Source: Eutreptiella sp. 'Long Island Sound 2002'
Lineage: Eukaryota; Euglenozoa; Euglenophyceae; Eutreptiales; Eutreptiaceae
Length of the DNA stretch: 64,000 nucleotides
Assembly: GCA_964036045.1 (NCBI GenBank)
Contig: OZ038388.1
Location: forward strand, 37,980,433 to 38,044,432
Reading direction: 5' to 3'
The translations under genes and the position numbers were made by a program. The notes under the pieces are model-generated. The model worked only from the letters and a program-made list of their open reading frames with translations, was not told the origin of the DNA and did no database searches. Positions 1 through 9,718 of the stretch are shown here, one piece after another (position 1 is the first letter of the stretch; every line of letters starts with the position of its first letter).

Positions 1-171
1 CGACGTGTCACCCAATGACTCAATCGAAACAACCGACCCCTCATAGAGGGTTATCAGGTCACCTTTCTTGTACGACCCCCCTGATGCAAAGAGTCCACCA
101 CCGGCATTTGGTATAGCCTGTACGACCACCCGTCGCCTATTGTAGCAACACCCGTGTGCACCTTGACCGAA
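1..171 (-). pseudogene. SET-domain-like frame, partial copy 1
   Basis: This is the upstream part of the SET-like frame described for the copy at 876-1319, cut by the window edge. It covers the Gly-rich start of the domain (PNAGGGLFASGGSYKKG) and the following LITLYEG strand. Confidence 0.55.
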
Positions 172-339
172 TCAACCGCCAACGCGTACAACAACGAGTA
201 GGGCATCGACATTTCAGGTGTGTTTGTATTTGTGTGTTTCTTTTTTGCTATCAAACAATGATTAGAAAGAGAGAGAAAGAGAGAGAGGGAAGGCATGGTA
301 CACAACACGGGTGAATGCGCCAATCGTCACACGGAGTGG

Positions 340-831
340 TCAACAAGCGAGTCCCACATAAGAATCGATAGCTGGTTCACCTGGTACAGGGATTAAGGCA
401 ATATCATCCACCCGCAACCCCTGGCAAGGCCAAGGGTGGTGGCGCCCAGTTGGATGGATGGGACCGTTCGCCTTATATCGACCATCTAGGCGGATTGCAC
501 ACGCTGGTCCGGATGGGATATACTTGTCGACGTGGAGGATGTGGTAATCAAATCTCACCCGCTTCCCACTGGTATGCACCAAACCGTACCCACAGTCGGG
601 CTGCAAGTTGTCCAATGTCATATTCGCGTTGTGCACCGTGTTACCCATTGCAACCAAATGCTCGCATGGGTGGACCAGAGGCGCATTTCGGATTATCATA
701 TTGCACAACCGATTGCAATTTCTGTATCGATACAACCCAGCGAGTGTCTCAATCTTCCACGTACAGTCACACGGGAAGCCACCGTTAATCGGATAGGGAC
801 ACGACAGAGATCCACGAGACCTGAATGACAC
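340..831 (-). CDS. Unknown 163-codon ORF, repeat copy 1
   Basis: I do not recognise this protein family. The frame is Cys/His-containing (SCPYPINGGFPCDC, VHPCEHLVAMGN, LQPDCGYGLVHTSG) and ends in SYVGLAC with a TGA stop. The most upstream start is a GTG; the first ATG comes only around codon 45, so in a eukaryotic setting it would need an upstream exon or an internal start. All repeat copies keep the frame open. Its stop lies about 300 bp before the SET-like frame on the same strand, so the two could be co-transcribed. It could equally be an exon rather than a complete gene. Confidence 0.45.
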   Translation of the reverse strand: MSFRSRGSLSCPYPINGGFPCDCTWKIETLAGLYRYRNCNRLCNMIIRNAPLVHPCEHLVAMGNTVHNANMTLDNLQPDCGYGLVHTSGKRVRFDYHILHVDKYIPSGPACAIRLDGRYKANGPIHPTGRHHPWPCQGLRVDDIALIPVPGEPAIDSYVGLAC

Positions 832-875
832 GCGTCTCGGGTTTTTTAGACATCACACTGATGATGCACGTTGAT

Positions 876-1319
876 CTAAGGCATACACGACACATAATCA
901 TAGGTACTCCCATAGTCTGTTACGATCTCTTCGCCGTCGTTGATGGTCGGTGTCGCCCGGAGCGCGATCAGCCGGAGTCGATTGGATCGGTCGACCCATT
1001 TGTAGCACATGATTGCGTTTTGTTTGTGTGTTTTGGTTTTGTGGTTGGCGAATGAACCACCCATCACCCCATCGCGCGCATCCCTACACCCTTCTATAAC
1101 CAAATCACCGTCACCATCCGCGACAAACATCGGGTAGTACACTGCGTACGACGTGTCACCCAATGACTCAATCGAAACAACCGACCCCTCATAGAGGGTT
1201 ATCAGGTCAGCTTTCTTGTACGACCCCCCTGATGCAAAGATTCCACCACCGGCATTTGGTATAGCCTGTACGACAACCCGTCGCCTATTGTAGCAACACC
1301 CGTGTGCACCTTGACCGAA
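876..1319 (-). pseudogene. SET-domain methyltransferase-like frame, copy 2
   Basis: An open frame of 147 codons reads as a minimal SET domain. It starts with a Gly-rich motif (GGGIFASGG), followed by KKADLITLYEGSVVS, then GGSFANHK in the place of the conserved N-H-S core, QNAIMCYKW, and finally ATPTINDGEEIVTDYG, which matches the GEE..xDYG end of SET domains including the catalytic Tyr. SET proteins transfer methyl groups to lysine, usually on histones; a stand-alone domain of this size recalls the small SET enzymes of algal large DNA viruses (established knowledge). The frame has no ATG at its start: a TGA at 1320-1322 closes it upstream, and the A-rich leader with ATGTCGATG just upstream lies in another frame. 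It is therefore a broken copy, or needs splicing or frameshifting. The stop is TAG. Confidence 0.6.
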
Positions 1320-1487
1320 TCAACCGCCAACGCGTACAACAACGAGTAGGGCATCGACATTTCAGGTGTGTTTGTATTTGTGTGTTTCTTTTTTGCTATC
1401 AAACAATGATTAGATAGAGAGAGAAAGAGAGAGAGGGAAGGCATGGTACACAATACGGGTGAATGCGCCAATCGTCACACGGAGTGG

Positions 1488-1979
1488 TCAACAAGCGAGT
1501 CCCACATAAGAATCGACAGCTGGTTCACTTGGTACAGGGATTAAGGCAATATCATCCACCCGCAACACCTGGCAAGGCCAAGGGTGGTGGCGCCTAGTTG
1601 GATGGATGGGACCGTTCGCCTTATATCGACCATCTAGGCGGATTGCACACGCTGGTCCGGATGGGATATACTTGTCGACGTGGAGGATGTGGTAATCAAA
1701 TCTCACCCGCTTCCCACTGGTATGCACCAAACCATACCCACAGTCGGGCTGCAGGTTGTCCAATGTCATATTCGCGTTGTGCACCGTGTTACCCATTGCA
1801 ACCAAATGCTCGCATGGGTGGACCAGAGGCGCATTTCGGATTATCATATTGCACAACCGATTGCAATTTCTGTATCGATACAACCCAGCGAGTGTCTCAA
1901 TCTTCCACGTACAGTCACACGGGAAGCCACCGTTAATCGGATAGGGACACGACAGAGATCCACGAGACCTGAATGACAC
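1488..1979 (-). CDS. Unknown 163-codon ORF, repeat copy 2
   Basis: Copy of the frame at 340-831 with a few substitutions near the C-terminus (PTRRHHP for PTGRHHP, PSEPAV for PGEPAI). The function is unknown. The GTG-only upstream start is the same. Confidence 0.45.
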   Translation of the reverse strand: MSFRSRGSLSCPYPINGGFPCDCTWKIETLAGLYRYRNCNRLCNMIIRNAPLVHPCEHLVAMGNTVHNANMTLDNLQPDCGYGLVHTSGKRVRFDYHILHVDKYIPSGPACAIRLDGRYKANGPIHPTRRHHPWPCQVLRVDDIALIPVPSEPAVDSYVGLAC

Positions 1980-2023
1980 GCGTCTCGGGTTTTTTAGACA
2001 TCACACTGATGATGCAGGTTGAT

Positions 2024-2467
2024 CTAAGGCATACACGACACATAATCATGGGTACTCCCATAGTCTGTTACGATCTCTTCGCCGTCGTTGATGGTCGGTG
2101 TCGCCCGGAGCGCGATCAGCCGGAGTCGATTGGATCGGTCCACCCATTTGTAGCACATGATTGCGTTTTGTTTGTGTGTTTTGGTTTTGTGGTTGGCGAA
2201 TGAACCACCCATCACCCCATCGCGCGCATCCCTACACCCTTCTATAACCAAATCACCGTCACCATCCGCGACAAACATCGGGTAGTACACTGCGTACGAC
2301 GTGTCACCCAATGACTCAATCGAAACAACCGACCCCTCATAGAGGGTTATCAGGTCACCTTTCTTGTACGACCCCCCTGATGCAAAGATTCCACCACCGG
2401 CATTTGGTATAGCCTGTACGACAACCCGTCGCCTATTGTAGCAACACCCGTGTGCACCTTGACCGAA
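2024..2467 (-). pseudogene. SET-domain-like frame, copy 3
   Basis: Same frame as 876-1319, closed upstream by the same TGA. It keeps ANHK and GEEIVTDYG; one substitution near the end gives YGSTHDY in place of YGSTYDY. Confidence 0.6.
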
Positions 2468-2635
2468 TCAACCGCCAACGCGTACAACAACGAGTAGGGC
2501 ATCGACATTTCAGGTGTGTTTGTATTTGTGTGTTTCTTTTTTGCTATCAAACAATGATTAGATAGAGAGAGAAAGAGAGAGAGGGAAGGCATGGTACACA
2601 ATACGGGTGAATGCGCCAATCGTCACACGGAGTGG

Positions 2636-3127
2636 TCAACAAGCGAGTCCCACATAAGAATCGACAGCTGGTTCACTTGGTACAGGGATTAAGGCAATAT
2701 CATCCACCCGCAACACGTGGCAAGGCCAAGGGTGGTGGCGCCTAGTTGGATGGATGGGACCGTTCGCCTTATATCGACCATCTAGGCGGATTGCACACGC
2801 TGGTCCGGATGGGATATACTTGTCGACGTGGAGGATGTGGTAATCAAATCTCACCCGCTTCCCACTGGTATGCACCAAACCGTACCCACAGTCGGGCTGC
2901 AGGTTGTCCAATGTCATATTCGCGTTGTGCACCGTGTTACCCATTGCAACCAAATGCTCGCATGGGTGGACGAGAGGCGCATTTCGGATTATCATATTGC
3001 ACAACCGATTGCAATTTCTGTATCGATACAACCCAGCGAGTGTCTCAATCTTCCACGTACAGTCACACGGGAAGCCACCGTTAATCGGATAGGGACAAGA
3101 CAGAGATCCACGAGACCTGAATGACAC
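2636..3127 (-). CDS. Unknown 163-codon ORF, repeat copy 3
   Basis: Copy of the frame at 340-831, differing from copy 2 mainly at PCHVLRV for PCQVLRV. Unknown function. Confidence 0.45.
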   Translation of the reverse strand: MSFRSRGSLSCPYPINGGFPCDCTWKIETLAGLYRYRNCNRLCNMIIRNAPLVHPCEHLVAMGNTVHNANMTLDNLQPDCGYGLVHTSGKRVRFDYHILHVDKYIPSGPACAIRLDGRYKANGPIHPTRRHHPWPCHVLRVDDIALIPVPSEPAVDSYVGLAC

Positions 3128-3171
3128 GCGTCTCGGGTTTTTTAGACATCACACTGATGATGCAGGTTGAT

Positions 3172-3615
3172 CTAAGGCATACACGACACATAATCATAGG
3201 TACTCCCATAGTCTGTTACGATCTCTTCGCCGTCGTTGATGGTCGGTGTCGCCCGGAGCGCGATCAGCCGGAGTCGATTGGATCGGTCAGCCCATTTGTA
3301 GCACATGATTGCGTTTTGTTTGTGTGTTTTGGTTTTGTGGTTGGCGAATGAACCACCCATCACCCCATCGCGCGCATCCCTACACCCTTCTATAACCAAA
3401 TCACCGTCACCATCCGCGACAAACATCGGGTAGTACACTGCGTACGACGTGTCACCCAATGACTCAATCGAAACAACCGACCCCTCATAGAGGGTTATCA
3501 GGTCACCTTTCTTGCACGACCCCCCTGATGCAAAGAGTCCACCACCGGCATTTGGTATAGCATGTACGACAACCCGTCGCCTATTGTAGCAACACCCGTG
3601 TGCACCTTGACCGAA
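3172..3615 (-). pseudogene. SET-domain-like frame, copy 4
   Basis: Same frame as 876-1319. It carries YKWADRSN in place of YKWVDRSN and keeps the GEEIVTDYG end. It is closed upstream by the shared TGA. Confidence 0.6.
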
Positions 3616-3783
3616 TCAACCGCCAACGCGTACAACAACGAGTAGGGCATCGACATTTCAGGTGGGTTTGTATTTGTGTGTTTCTTTTTTGCTATCAAAC
3701 AATGATTAGATAGAGAGAGAAAGAGAGAGAGGGAAGGCATGGTACACAACACGGGTGAATGCGCCAATCGTCACACGGAGTGG

Positions 3784-4290
3784 TCAACAAGCGAGTCCCA
3801 CATAAGAATCGATAGCTGGTTCACCTGGTACAGCGATTAAGGCAATATCATCCACCCGCAACCCCTTGCAAGGCCAAGGGTGGTGGCGCCCAGTTGGATG
3901 GATGGGACCGTTCGCCTTATATCGACCATCTAGGCGGATCGCACACGCTGGTCCGGATGGGATATACTTGTCGACGTGGAGGATGTGGTAATCAAATCTC
4001 AGCCGCTTCCCACTGGTATGCACCAAACCGTACCCACAGTCGGGCTGCAGGTTGTCCAATGTCATATTCGCGTTGTGCACCGTGTTACCCATTGCAACCA
4101 AATGCTCGCATGGGTGGACGAGAGGCGCATTTCGGATTATCATATTGCACAACCGATTGCAATTTCTGTATCGATACAACCCAGCGAGTGTCTCGGTCTT
4201 CCACGTACAGTCACACGGGAAGCCACCGTTAATCGGATAGGGACACGACAGATCAGCCACGTGGTATCCGGTGCACGAGACAACCTTCAA
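3784..4290 (-). CDS. Unknown 163-codon ORF, array-edge version with a different N-terminus
   Basis: From SCPYPINGG onward this is the repeat-encoded unknown protein, but the N-terminus comes from unique sequence (VVSCTGYHVADL) rather than from the next repeat unit. The frame stays open upstream to a TAG and passes a pyrimidine-rich CTTCTCTTCAG on the minus strand at about 4313-4323, a plausible 3' splice site. This edge copy may preserve the ancestral gene structure, with the other copies joined to their upstream neighbour by the tandem duplication. The splice interpretation is an inference; there is no ATG before the repeat part. Confidence 0.45.
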   Translation of the reverse strand: MKVVSCTGYHVADLSCPYPINGGFPCDCTWKTETLAGLYRYRNCNRLCNMIIRNAPLVHPCEHLVAMGNTVHNANMTLDNLQPDCGYGLVHTSGKRLRFDYHILHVDKYIPSGPACAIRLDGRYKANGPIHPTGRHHPWPCKGLRVDDIALIAVPGEPAIDSYVGLAC

Positions 4291-4507
4291 CTGCGCTGTT
4301 CCGTGGCGACGCTGAAGAGAAGACTACACGACGCCGATCGGATGCGCAAGAGAATTAAGGTCGAGATCCATAACACCCGACAGACGAATAAGGCCTTGGC
4401 TGCTGTGGTCTCTATCGCCGCGTTGTCGGGTGGGTTCAGGAGGTGTACGTGTTAGACGTGCGAGGGTCAGATGAGCAATAACACACAGAAGTGCTGCACG
4501 GGCATGC

Positions 4508-5263
4508 ATGACCAATGTGCACAAAACTGGTTGTACCTGCTGTTCGTTGCGGTTCGCGAAAGACGTCACCACCTGTGGTGTGGACAAGGGGTGCTACGTC
4601 CCACCCCCAGACCCCGAAGACGTGAACTACACACCACCAGGCGTCGTGGCTCAGCGGGTCCGGCAGGCGGTGAATGCGTGTAGATCGGACGGTGAACCTT
4701 TTGAATACGGTGGTCAAGCCGTCACCGACGAGGTGGTGGAACACACACTCGCAGAGTACAAGGAATTGTACGACGAGTGGCACAAGAATGTGATGGAGGC
4801 AACGATCAAGATAGCGGAAAGGGTCCAGGGTATCCTGACCGAGAACCAATCCCCGTGTTGTAACCAGCCGTACGAGTATGAGGAGTCGTGTGATGTGAAG
4901 TGCGAACACTGTGGGTGTCACTTCTGTGACTTGTGCCATCGGCTTTTCAGGACCGAGGCGGATGTCCGTTTTCACGTGCCTGTCTGTGTCCGGGTGGTGT
5001 GGCGCCACCGCTTTGGGGTGTTAGCACCCCCCGCGGACTATACCATAGTGACTGAAACGAGGGGACTGCTGTTGCGCGAAAGGCGTTCCCAGTATATATG
5101 CCGGCTTGCAAGAAATCCGGACTTTTCCATTGTAACCCCCCCGATGGGGGTGTGCACGTGGCATAGGATGGTAAGGAAAGTTCTACGCAGAATGCGGGTT
5201 GGGGAGCAGTCAGTTTTCGCTGCGCTGTCTATCCGAAATTCCGAATTTGATGTGGTTGTGTGA
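4508..5263 (+). CDS. Cys/His-rich zinc-binding protein (RING/IBR-like)
   Basis: The 251-codon ORF starts at an ATG and ends at TGA. The N-terminal 40 residues contain CTCC and further Cys, then a Pro-rich turn (PPPDPEDVNYTPPG). The middle (about residues 60-110) is helical and acidic (EVVEHTLAEYKELYDEWHKNV). Residues about 117-160 hold a dense Cys/His cluster: CCNQPY, then CDVKCEHCGCHFCDLCH and a final H-x3-C. The spacing C-x2-C-x4-C-x2-C resembles an in-between-RING or degenerate RING zinc site, as in ubiquitin ligases. A complete RING1-IBR-RING2 set is not present, so ligase activity is a guess; a nucleic-acid-binding zinc protein is the alternative. The C-terminal third is basic (RKVLRRMRVG). 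Confidence 0.6.
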   Translation: MTNVHKTGCTCCSLRFAKDVTTCGVDKGCYVPPPDPEDVNYTPPGVVAQRVRQAVNACRSDGEPFEYGGQAVTDEVVEHTLAEYKELYDEWHKNVMEATIKIAERVQGILTENQSPCCNQPYEYEESCDVKCEHCGCHFCDLCHRLFRTEADVRFHVPVCVRVVWRHRFGVLAPPADYTIVTETRGLLLRERRSQYICRLARNPDFSIVTPPMGVCTWHRMVRKVLRRMRVGEQSVFAALSIRNSEFDVVV

Positions 5264-5849
5264 GTGACAGCGGGTGGTGGTTGGTCTGCCAGTCAGCCAC
5301 GTGGTGATATATGCTATACACTGCCCCCCCCCCCCCCCTATTCCCCGACTCTCGGGGCCACGACGACTCCGGGGTTGCGGCGTTTGCCAATTGACTACCA
5401 GGCGCGCATGTGTATGTATGATTTGACACGCATCAGGATGTCCACGTCCATGGGCCAGTTTTTTTTTGTTGACAAGGGGCAACGGACGGCGGGTGGACTT
5501 GTCTTTTCTCATTGGTGTCTTCTTCTTGTTCCTTTTCTGTGCTCGGCTCCGCGTGTGGTGTGTCTGTGTCTTTGTGCATCTCGGTGATGGATCAATCGGT
5601 GGAATGGAAAACGAACACCGGAAATAGTAGCAGACACGAGCCCACACACATACACAAAAAAGGGTGCGGGTTGGCTTGCCACCACCACCAGGCCTGTTCA
5701 GTGCCCAATCGGGCAAGTTTTGGAGGGGTCATCACAGCACGGACGAGGGTGACAGACACACACACACCGGTTGTCACCAAAACCGAGATCACGACACACT
5801 AAAATAATTTAAATGAATAAAAATAGATATATATAAATAAATAAAAAAC
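5264..5849. other. Intergenic stretch with poly-C tract and AT-rich leader
   Basis: No convincing gene is seen; short ORFs here have low-complexity translations. It contains a run of about 13 C at 5326-5338. From about 5800 to 5849 a sharply A+T-rich block (taaataaataaaaaacATG) directly precedes the kinase start and is the best promoter/leader candidate in the region; it contrasts with the GC-balanced neighbourhood. Confidence 0.5.
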
Positions 5850-6971
5850 ATGAGGGGCCATTGTCATCCTTCTACGGAGTATCACCCCTTCCTTGCAGAT
5901 CAAGGAAATGAGGCGAATAGCAACTATGTGAAAAGGGTGAAAAAATATGTCGAGGTGTTTGGTAAGACAATCAAAATCAATGAAATGATCAAATATGTAT
6001 TTGGTGAAAATATTTTTGATCCTCGTAGTAAAGCGTATGCTGATAGTGTGCTCATTGCTCAAGAGATAATGACGAGCGATGATTCGAAGTTTGAGGGTAT
6101 ATTTAAAAGCATAGTCCCTAAAAATCTACCAAGGGCCGAACGGGATGCACGGTACGGCCAGTTTGCGGATACGATTGAGGCTTGGATACAGATGCGGAAT
6201 GAGATTATGGCCCTTAGCTACATTCAAAAAACGCACAGCCACAACAATATTGTCAAGCTGATCAATTATGAGGTGACCCCCGAAACTGTATATGTCGAGC
6301 TCCAGTCCCTGGAACTGGATGTAAGACAGTACGTACAGAAACACGGGCGTATTCAGGGTGAAAATTGGCTCAAGATAGCGGGTGGCGTGGCTTCGGCGGT
6401 ATCACCGCTTCACAAGATGGATGTCATACACAGGGACATCCAACCTGCAAACATTATGTTAACCAAGGAGGGCACAGCAGTGCTTATAGATTTCGGTATG
6501 GCAAAACTACTGAACGGCGTAGATAAATACGAACAAATAAAATGCGTAAATGAGCGAAGGAGAATAAACACCGCCAAATTTCCATATTGGCGCTCAGACG
6601 ATTGCGTGTATGACAATGACACGTTTGCTATGTGTGTCAGTCTATCAGAAATTTACGTTGCAGTCATGTACCCTGCATTCCTTCGCGTTTGTCGTGACCA
6701 GTGTTATAAATCCACGGACGACTGTATACAGCTATGGTATGAGCATTGCAAAGGAGAATAACAAAAGTCACCAAAAGAGTCACAAGAAGCGTTTGACAGC
6801 GTATGTGCATACCTAAAAAGTACCCGAAGTCCACCTTTTGCATCTCTGACGGCAAGACTAGACGACCCAGACTGGCCCCGGAGGACAAGGCACAGTAACG
6901 ACGACGCCTCTGATACCGAAAGCTGGGATACCGACAGCAACCACTCAACCAGCAGCAGCAGCACTGCTTGA
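5850..6971 (+). CDS. Protein kinase-like gene with an in-frame TAA
   Basis: The N-terminal lobe includes HSHNNIVKLINYEV and a hinge-like VYVELQSLELDVRQYV. The catalytic loop VIHRDIQPANIML has HRD at residues 194-196, and VLIDFGMAKLL has DFG at 214-216. These are the catalytic Asp and the metal-binding Asp of Ser/Thr kinases; the Lys of HRDxxK is replaced by Gln (HRDIQPAN), so activity is uncertain. The activation segment has no clear APE. The first stop is TAA at 6759-6761 (codon 304), immediately followed by CAA. The same frame then stays open for about 69 more codons through an acidic, Ser-rich tail (DDASDTESWDTDSNHS) to TGA at 6969-6971. The gene is more A+T-rich than its neighbours and starts right after an A+T-rich leader. 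Kinases of this type are common in large DNA viruses, but a host origin is possible. Confidence 0.7.
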
Positions 6972-7455
6972 ATAGGTAAATCGTAGGATGTTACATGGAA
7001 ATGGATTGGTCACTCGATTATGGGTTCGCCTATACATGGTGGTCCGTGTCCCTAGAGGCTGTGCACCACCCGATGCTAATACCTGACCTGCTGACAATAT
7101 AGACTGCTGACAATATAGAGAGACGAGGCACAAAAAGAATTGTTCAGGACCCACCTACAACACCTAGTTGTTAGCCACGATCTTGAATCTTTACTCTTCG
7201 TGTCTCGCAGGTACAAGTACACGTTCACTGTTCTTCGGGTTTCCCCTTCTGTACAATTAAGGGCCGAGGGACTCGATCAATTGGTGTAATTTACCAGTGT
7301 CATCAACGATGGTGGACACTTCTAGTTGAAAGAATCGCCTCGTTTCTCAGGGCATTGGCCATGGGCCTTGTTGGTGGGTGATATACCGCCGCGGCGTTTG
7401 CGTCTGAAATTGGCACATGCTTGATGGAACCCAGGTTTAAGAGGCTTGTGTATCT
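6972..7455. other. Intergenic, nothing recognised
   Basis: No ORF here looks protein-coding. The only notable feature is the duplicated word ctgctgacaatatag near 7089-7118. Confidence 0.4.
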
Positions 7456-7659
7456 CTACGTGGCAGATTTCAGATCCATCGCAATGGGGATGGCCGACAG
7501 AGGTGACACGCTTGTTGCAGACAGATCCTGTGTTCTACACGTCAGTCGCGTGTTCTCTTGTTGAGTGTCCAGCATTTTTTGTTCGACTGATCGTATTGCA
7601 AACCTCAGTTGTGCGTTCTTCTTTCGCCGGTTATGTGATTCCGTGTGTGCTTCGTTCAT
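7456..7659 (-). CDS. Small basic coiled-coil-like ORF
   Basis: The 67-codon ORF has a hydrophilic, helical composition (KKNAQLRFAIRSVEQKMLDTQQ) unlike the random translations around it. It starts at 7659, only about 33 bp from the divergently oriented RING gene start at 7693, so the two could share a promoter. No family is recognised; it may be a chance frame. Confidence 0.3.
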   Translation of the reverse strand: MNEAHTESHNRRKKNAQLRFAIRSVEQKMLDTQQENTRLTCRTQDLSATSVSPLSAIPIAMDLKSAT

Positions 7660-7692
7660 TCGTCTCTTCTTTTGTATAGCACAGCAATATCA

Positions 7693-8645
7693 ATGTCGTC
7701 ATCGCGCGCAATGTATGCGGATAACAGCAACAACGACGGAACCATCCCTCGGAAGCGGGCGCGGCAGATGGGTGAGGTACGTACGCTGTTCGATGGTGCC
7801 ACCGCCACGTGTACCCATGATACGCACACCCGTCTCCTCTCTGTAGTGTGTGGCCCATTTCTCGTTGTACAACCACACGAGGCAACACCAGGTACGCGCG
7901 GTATTCGTCTGTCTCGCATCGCGTCGATTCCGCGCACACACACACACTATCTCTGTTCACCCACTGACATGTGTGTGTGTTCGACAGGATCTGATCTAGT
8001 GTCAGAAGGAGCACACACGAAGTCTGGTGTGTTATGCACACGGCACACCGAGAATGGATGCGTCGTTTGTGATACCCGACCTGTCCGTCACACCCGTTTG
8101 TCACGTTTTCATTGCCTTTCACAGTATACGCAATACCAGATGTTGTGCGAAGTGGGTGTCATGGAATGCATCTGGGAGGAGAACGCGTGGAGAGACGTGG
8201 TTCACTACACGGAAAAGCAGGTACGTACACGACCACCCATCGATCGCACATTTCTTGTGTGCCGTACCACAGCAAACTGCCGCCCTCCGTTCCACAGGAC
8301 TGGGAACTAATCGAGAAGAGGCGCGAATACAGCGTGCTGATGCTGGCTTACATCACTGCGATGCACGATAACCAGGAATTCGCGATCCCCAGTGTCTCGG
8401 AGTTACAGAAACTATCCGACGAAGACCTGGACACACTGGAGAGAAGGATTAAGGACGCCCGGGTTAACTCAGAGATACAGAAGAGGAACGAGTGTACCGT
8501 GTGCATGGACGGGCAGAGTTGCGTGGTTTTGGTGCCATGTGGCCACCAAGGATTCTGTGTGACGTGCGCCAACGACATCCACGTGTGCCCGCTCTGTCGC
8601 GCGCCTGTAACAAGGCATATCAAGATCGCAAACACTGGTTTCTGA
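7693..8645 (+). CDS. RING-finger protein gene with introns
   Basis: The C-terminal 45 residues form a C3HC4-type RING: CTVCMD, VLVPCGHQGFCVTCA, CPLCRAP. This is the signature of E3 ubiquitin ligases and of RINGs in large DNA viruses. Splicing is supported upstream. An intron of 77 nt at 8221-8297 (gtacgtacac...ttccacag) joins EKQ to DWELIEKRRE in phase 0, linking two frames that each look coding. Further likely introns are 7777-7846 (gtacgtacgc...ctctgtag) and one starting at 7892 (gtacgcgcgg). The first exon from ATG 7693 encodes a basic segment ending RKRARQMGE. Exon limits between 7892 and 8124 are not settled: acceptors at 7987 or 7998 and possibly 8124 are candidates. A helical region (SELQKLSDEDLDTLERRIKDAR) precedes the RING. 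The stop is TGA at 8643-8645. Confidence 0.7.
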
Positions 8646-9099
8646 CCAGACTTTGTTCGGGTGTATTGGTCGTTGCTCGATATATGGGTGGTAAGGCCCC
8701 TCCCCGCGTTGTGACTGTAGTCCATCCGATGATCCGTCCCGTTGGCACCCGTCCCGCAGTTGGGTGGGGCACGCTGACCTCTAACCCTCCTGGCAACAAG
8801 AGTATCCAGAACATCGAAAGCCGACTGCCCTCACTGTGGTCGTATCCCGCGGACGTGGCTGTTTCCTTTCTGGGTAACGCTTTGCTGCTTCGGATGGTTT
8901 GTTGCGGGTTAGGGTTAGGGTTAGGGTCATACCCGTCCATTGCTGCAGGCAACGCAAGTGGGGGGGGGTCAATTTCGATTGAATGTGTGCGTGTCTTTGT
9001 ATTTGGACTACCTGTGCGCGTGTTGAGATAATAAAATGGAGGCACTCGTGGTGGACCAATGGTACAAGCCCACAAGAGCAAAAATTAAGCAACCCTAAA
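8646..9099. other. Intergenic with a short TTAGGG run
   Basis: No gene is seen. It contains about three and a half copies of TTAGGG at 8907-8928, too short to be a telomere end here. Confidence 0.5.
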
Positions 9100-9459
9100 A
9101 TGGTAGCCCCACTCGAGCCCCACACATGGGACGATGTGTTGCTGTTACTACAAGGATGGTTTGGGACGGATGATCTATTCGCGATGCTGATCGAGGAATA
9201 CCACGGGGACGACGCGACCACCACGCCACTTCTCATGTCAGACACTATGGGTTCCCTAGTGGCTAATAAACTACAGGCCAAACTGGTGAAATGGTTTCAG
9301 CAATCGCCGATTGGCGCCAGGCTATTGACCCGACTGCGCATCAAAAAGCCACATCGCCGTGGTGGTGTTGCCCACTACCACGGGTTGTGCATTACGAAAA
9401 AGGCGACCGACACGGTAAAAGTACATATCATCAACCCAGACGTAGCACAGGGCAGATAG
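9100..9459 (+). CDS. Hypothetical 119-codon protein
   Basis: The start is an ATG after an A-rich leader (aaccctaaaATGG); an upstream ATG at 8983 in the same frame gives a less protein-like extension. The protein is helical at the N-terminus (WDDVLLLLQGWFGTDDLFAMLIEE) and basic later (RLRIKKPHRRGG). It ends at TAG. A second coding-like frame at about 9543-9740 (DLSHLLAFIRD, DLVGFLAEQPA) begins after an acceptor-like cgccgcag, so the two could be exons of one gene. No family is recognised. Confidence 0.4.
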   Translation: MVAPLEPHTWDDVLLLLQGWFGTDDLFAMLIEEYHGDDATTTPLLMSDTMGSLVANKLQAKLVKWFQQSPIGARLLTRLRIKKPHRRGGVAHYHGLCITKKATDTVKVHIINPDVAQGR

Positions 9460-9718
9460 GAGGAGATGGTGTTTAACAAAACTGGGCACCACCACGACCT
9501 GTCTCGGTTCTTGGCACCAACCGTCACAACACACGCCGCAGCCCCGGGTCCATTGACTTGTCGCACCTACTAGCGTTTATCCGAGACACATGCAGAACGT
9601 TTCCAATGAGCCAAGATCTCGTCGGCTTTCTCGCCGAGCAGCCAGCGGTCTCACAAAGCACCGCCAAACGGATCGCCAACTGGTGTCGCCACAGTCTCTC
9701 GGGGCCTAAGGTGATGGG

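Larger units (their letters stand above)
1..4252. repeat. Left array of the 1148-bp SET repeat (3.7 units)
   Basis: A unit of 1148 bp is tandemly repeated with only scattered single-base differences. Taking the sequence ctgaatgaca as the phase mark, units start at 821, 1969 and 3117, and a partial unit fills 1-820. The last unit runs to about 4252, only about 12 bp short of complete. Each unit carries, on the minus strand, an unknown 163-codon frame followed by a SET-domain-like frame, and between them a pyrimidine-rich stretch (CTCTCTTTCTCTC on the minus strand). The near identity of copies indicates recent amplification or ongoing homogenisation. The same unit recurs at 13861-17159. Confidence 0.95.

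Noticed and set aside
450-828. Plus-strand ORFs of 112 and 98 codons in every SET repeat unit
   Set aside because: They are antisense shadows of the minus-strand 163-codon frame and have less protein-like composition.
8907-8928. Telomere or former chromosome end
   Set aside because: Only about 3.5 TTAGGG units between ordinary unique sequence; too short to support a telomere or fusion point.
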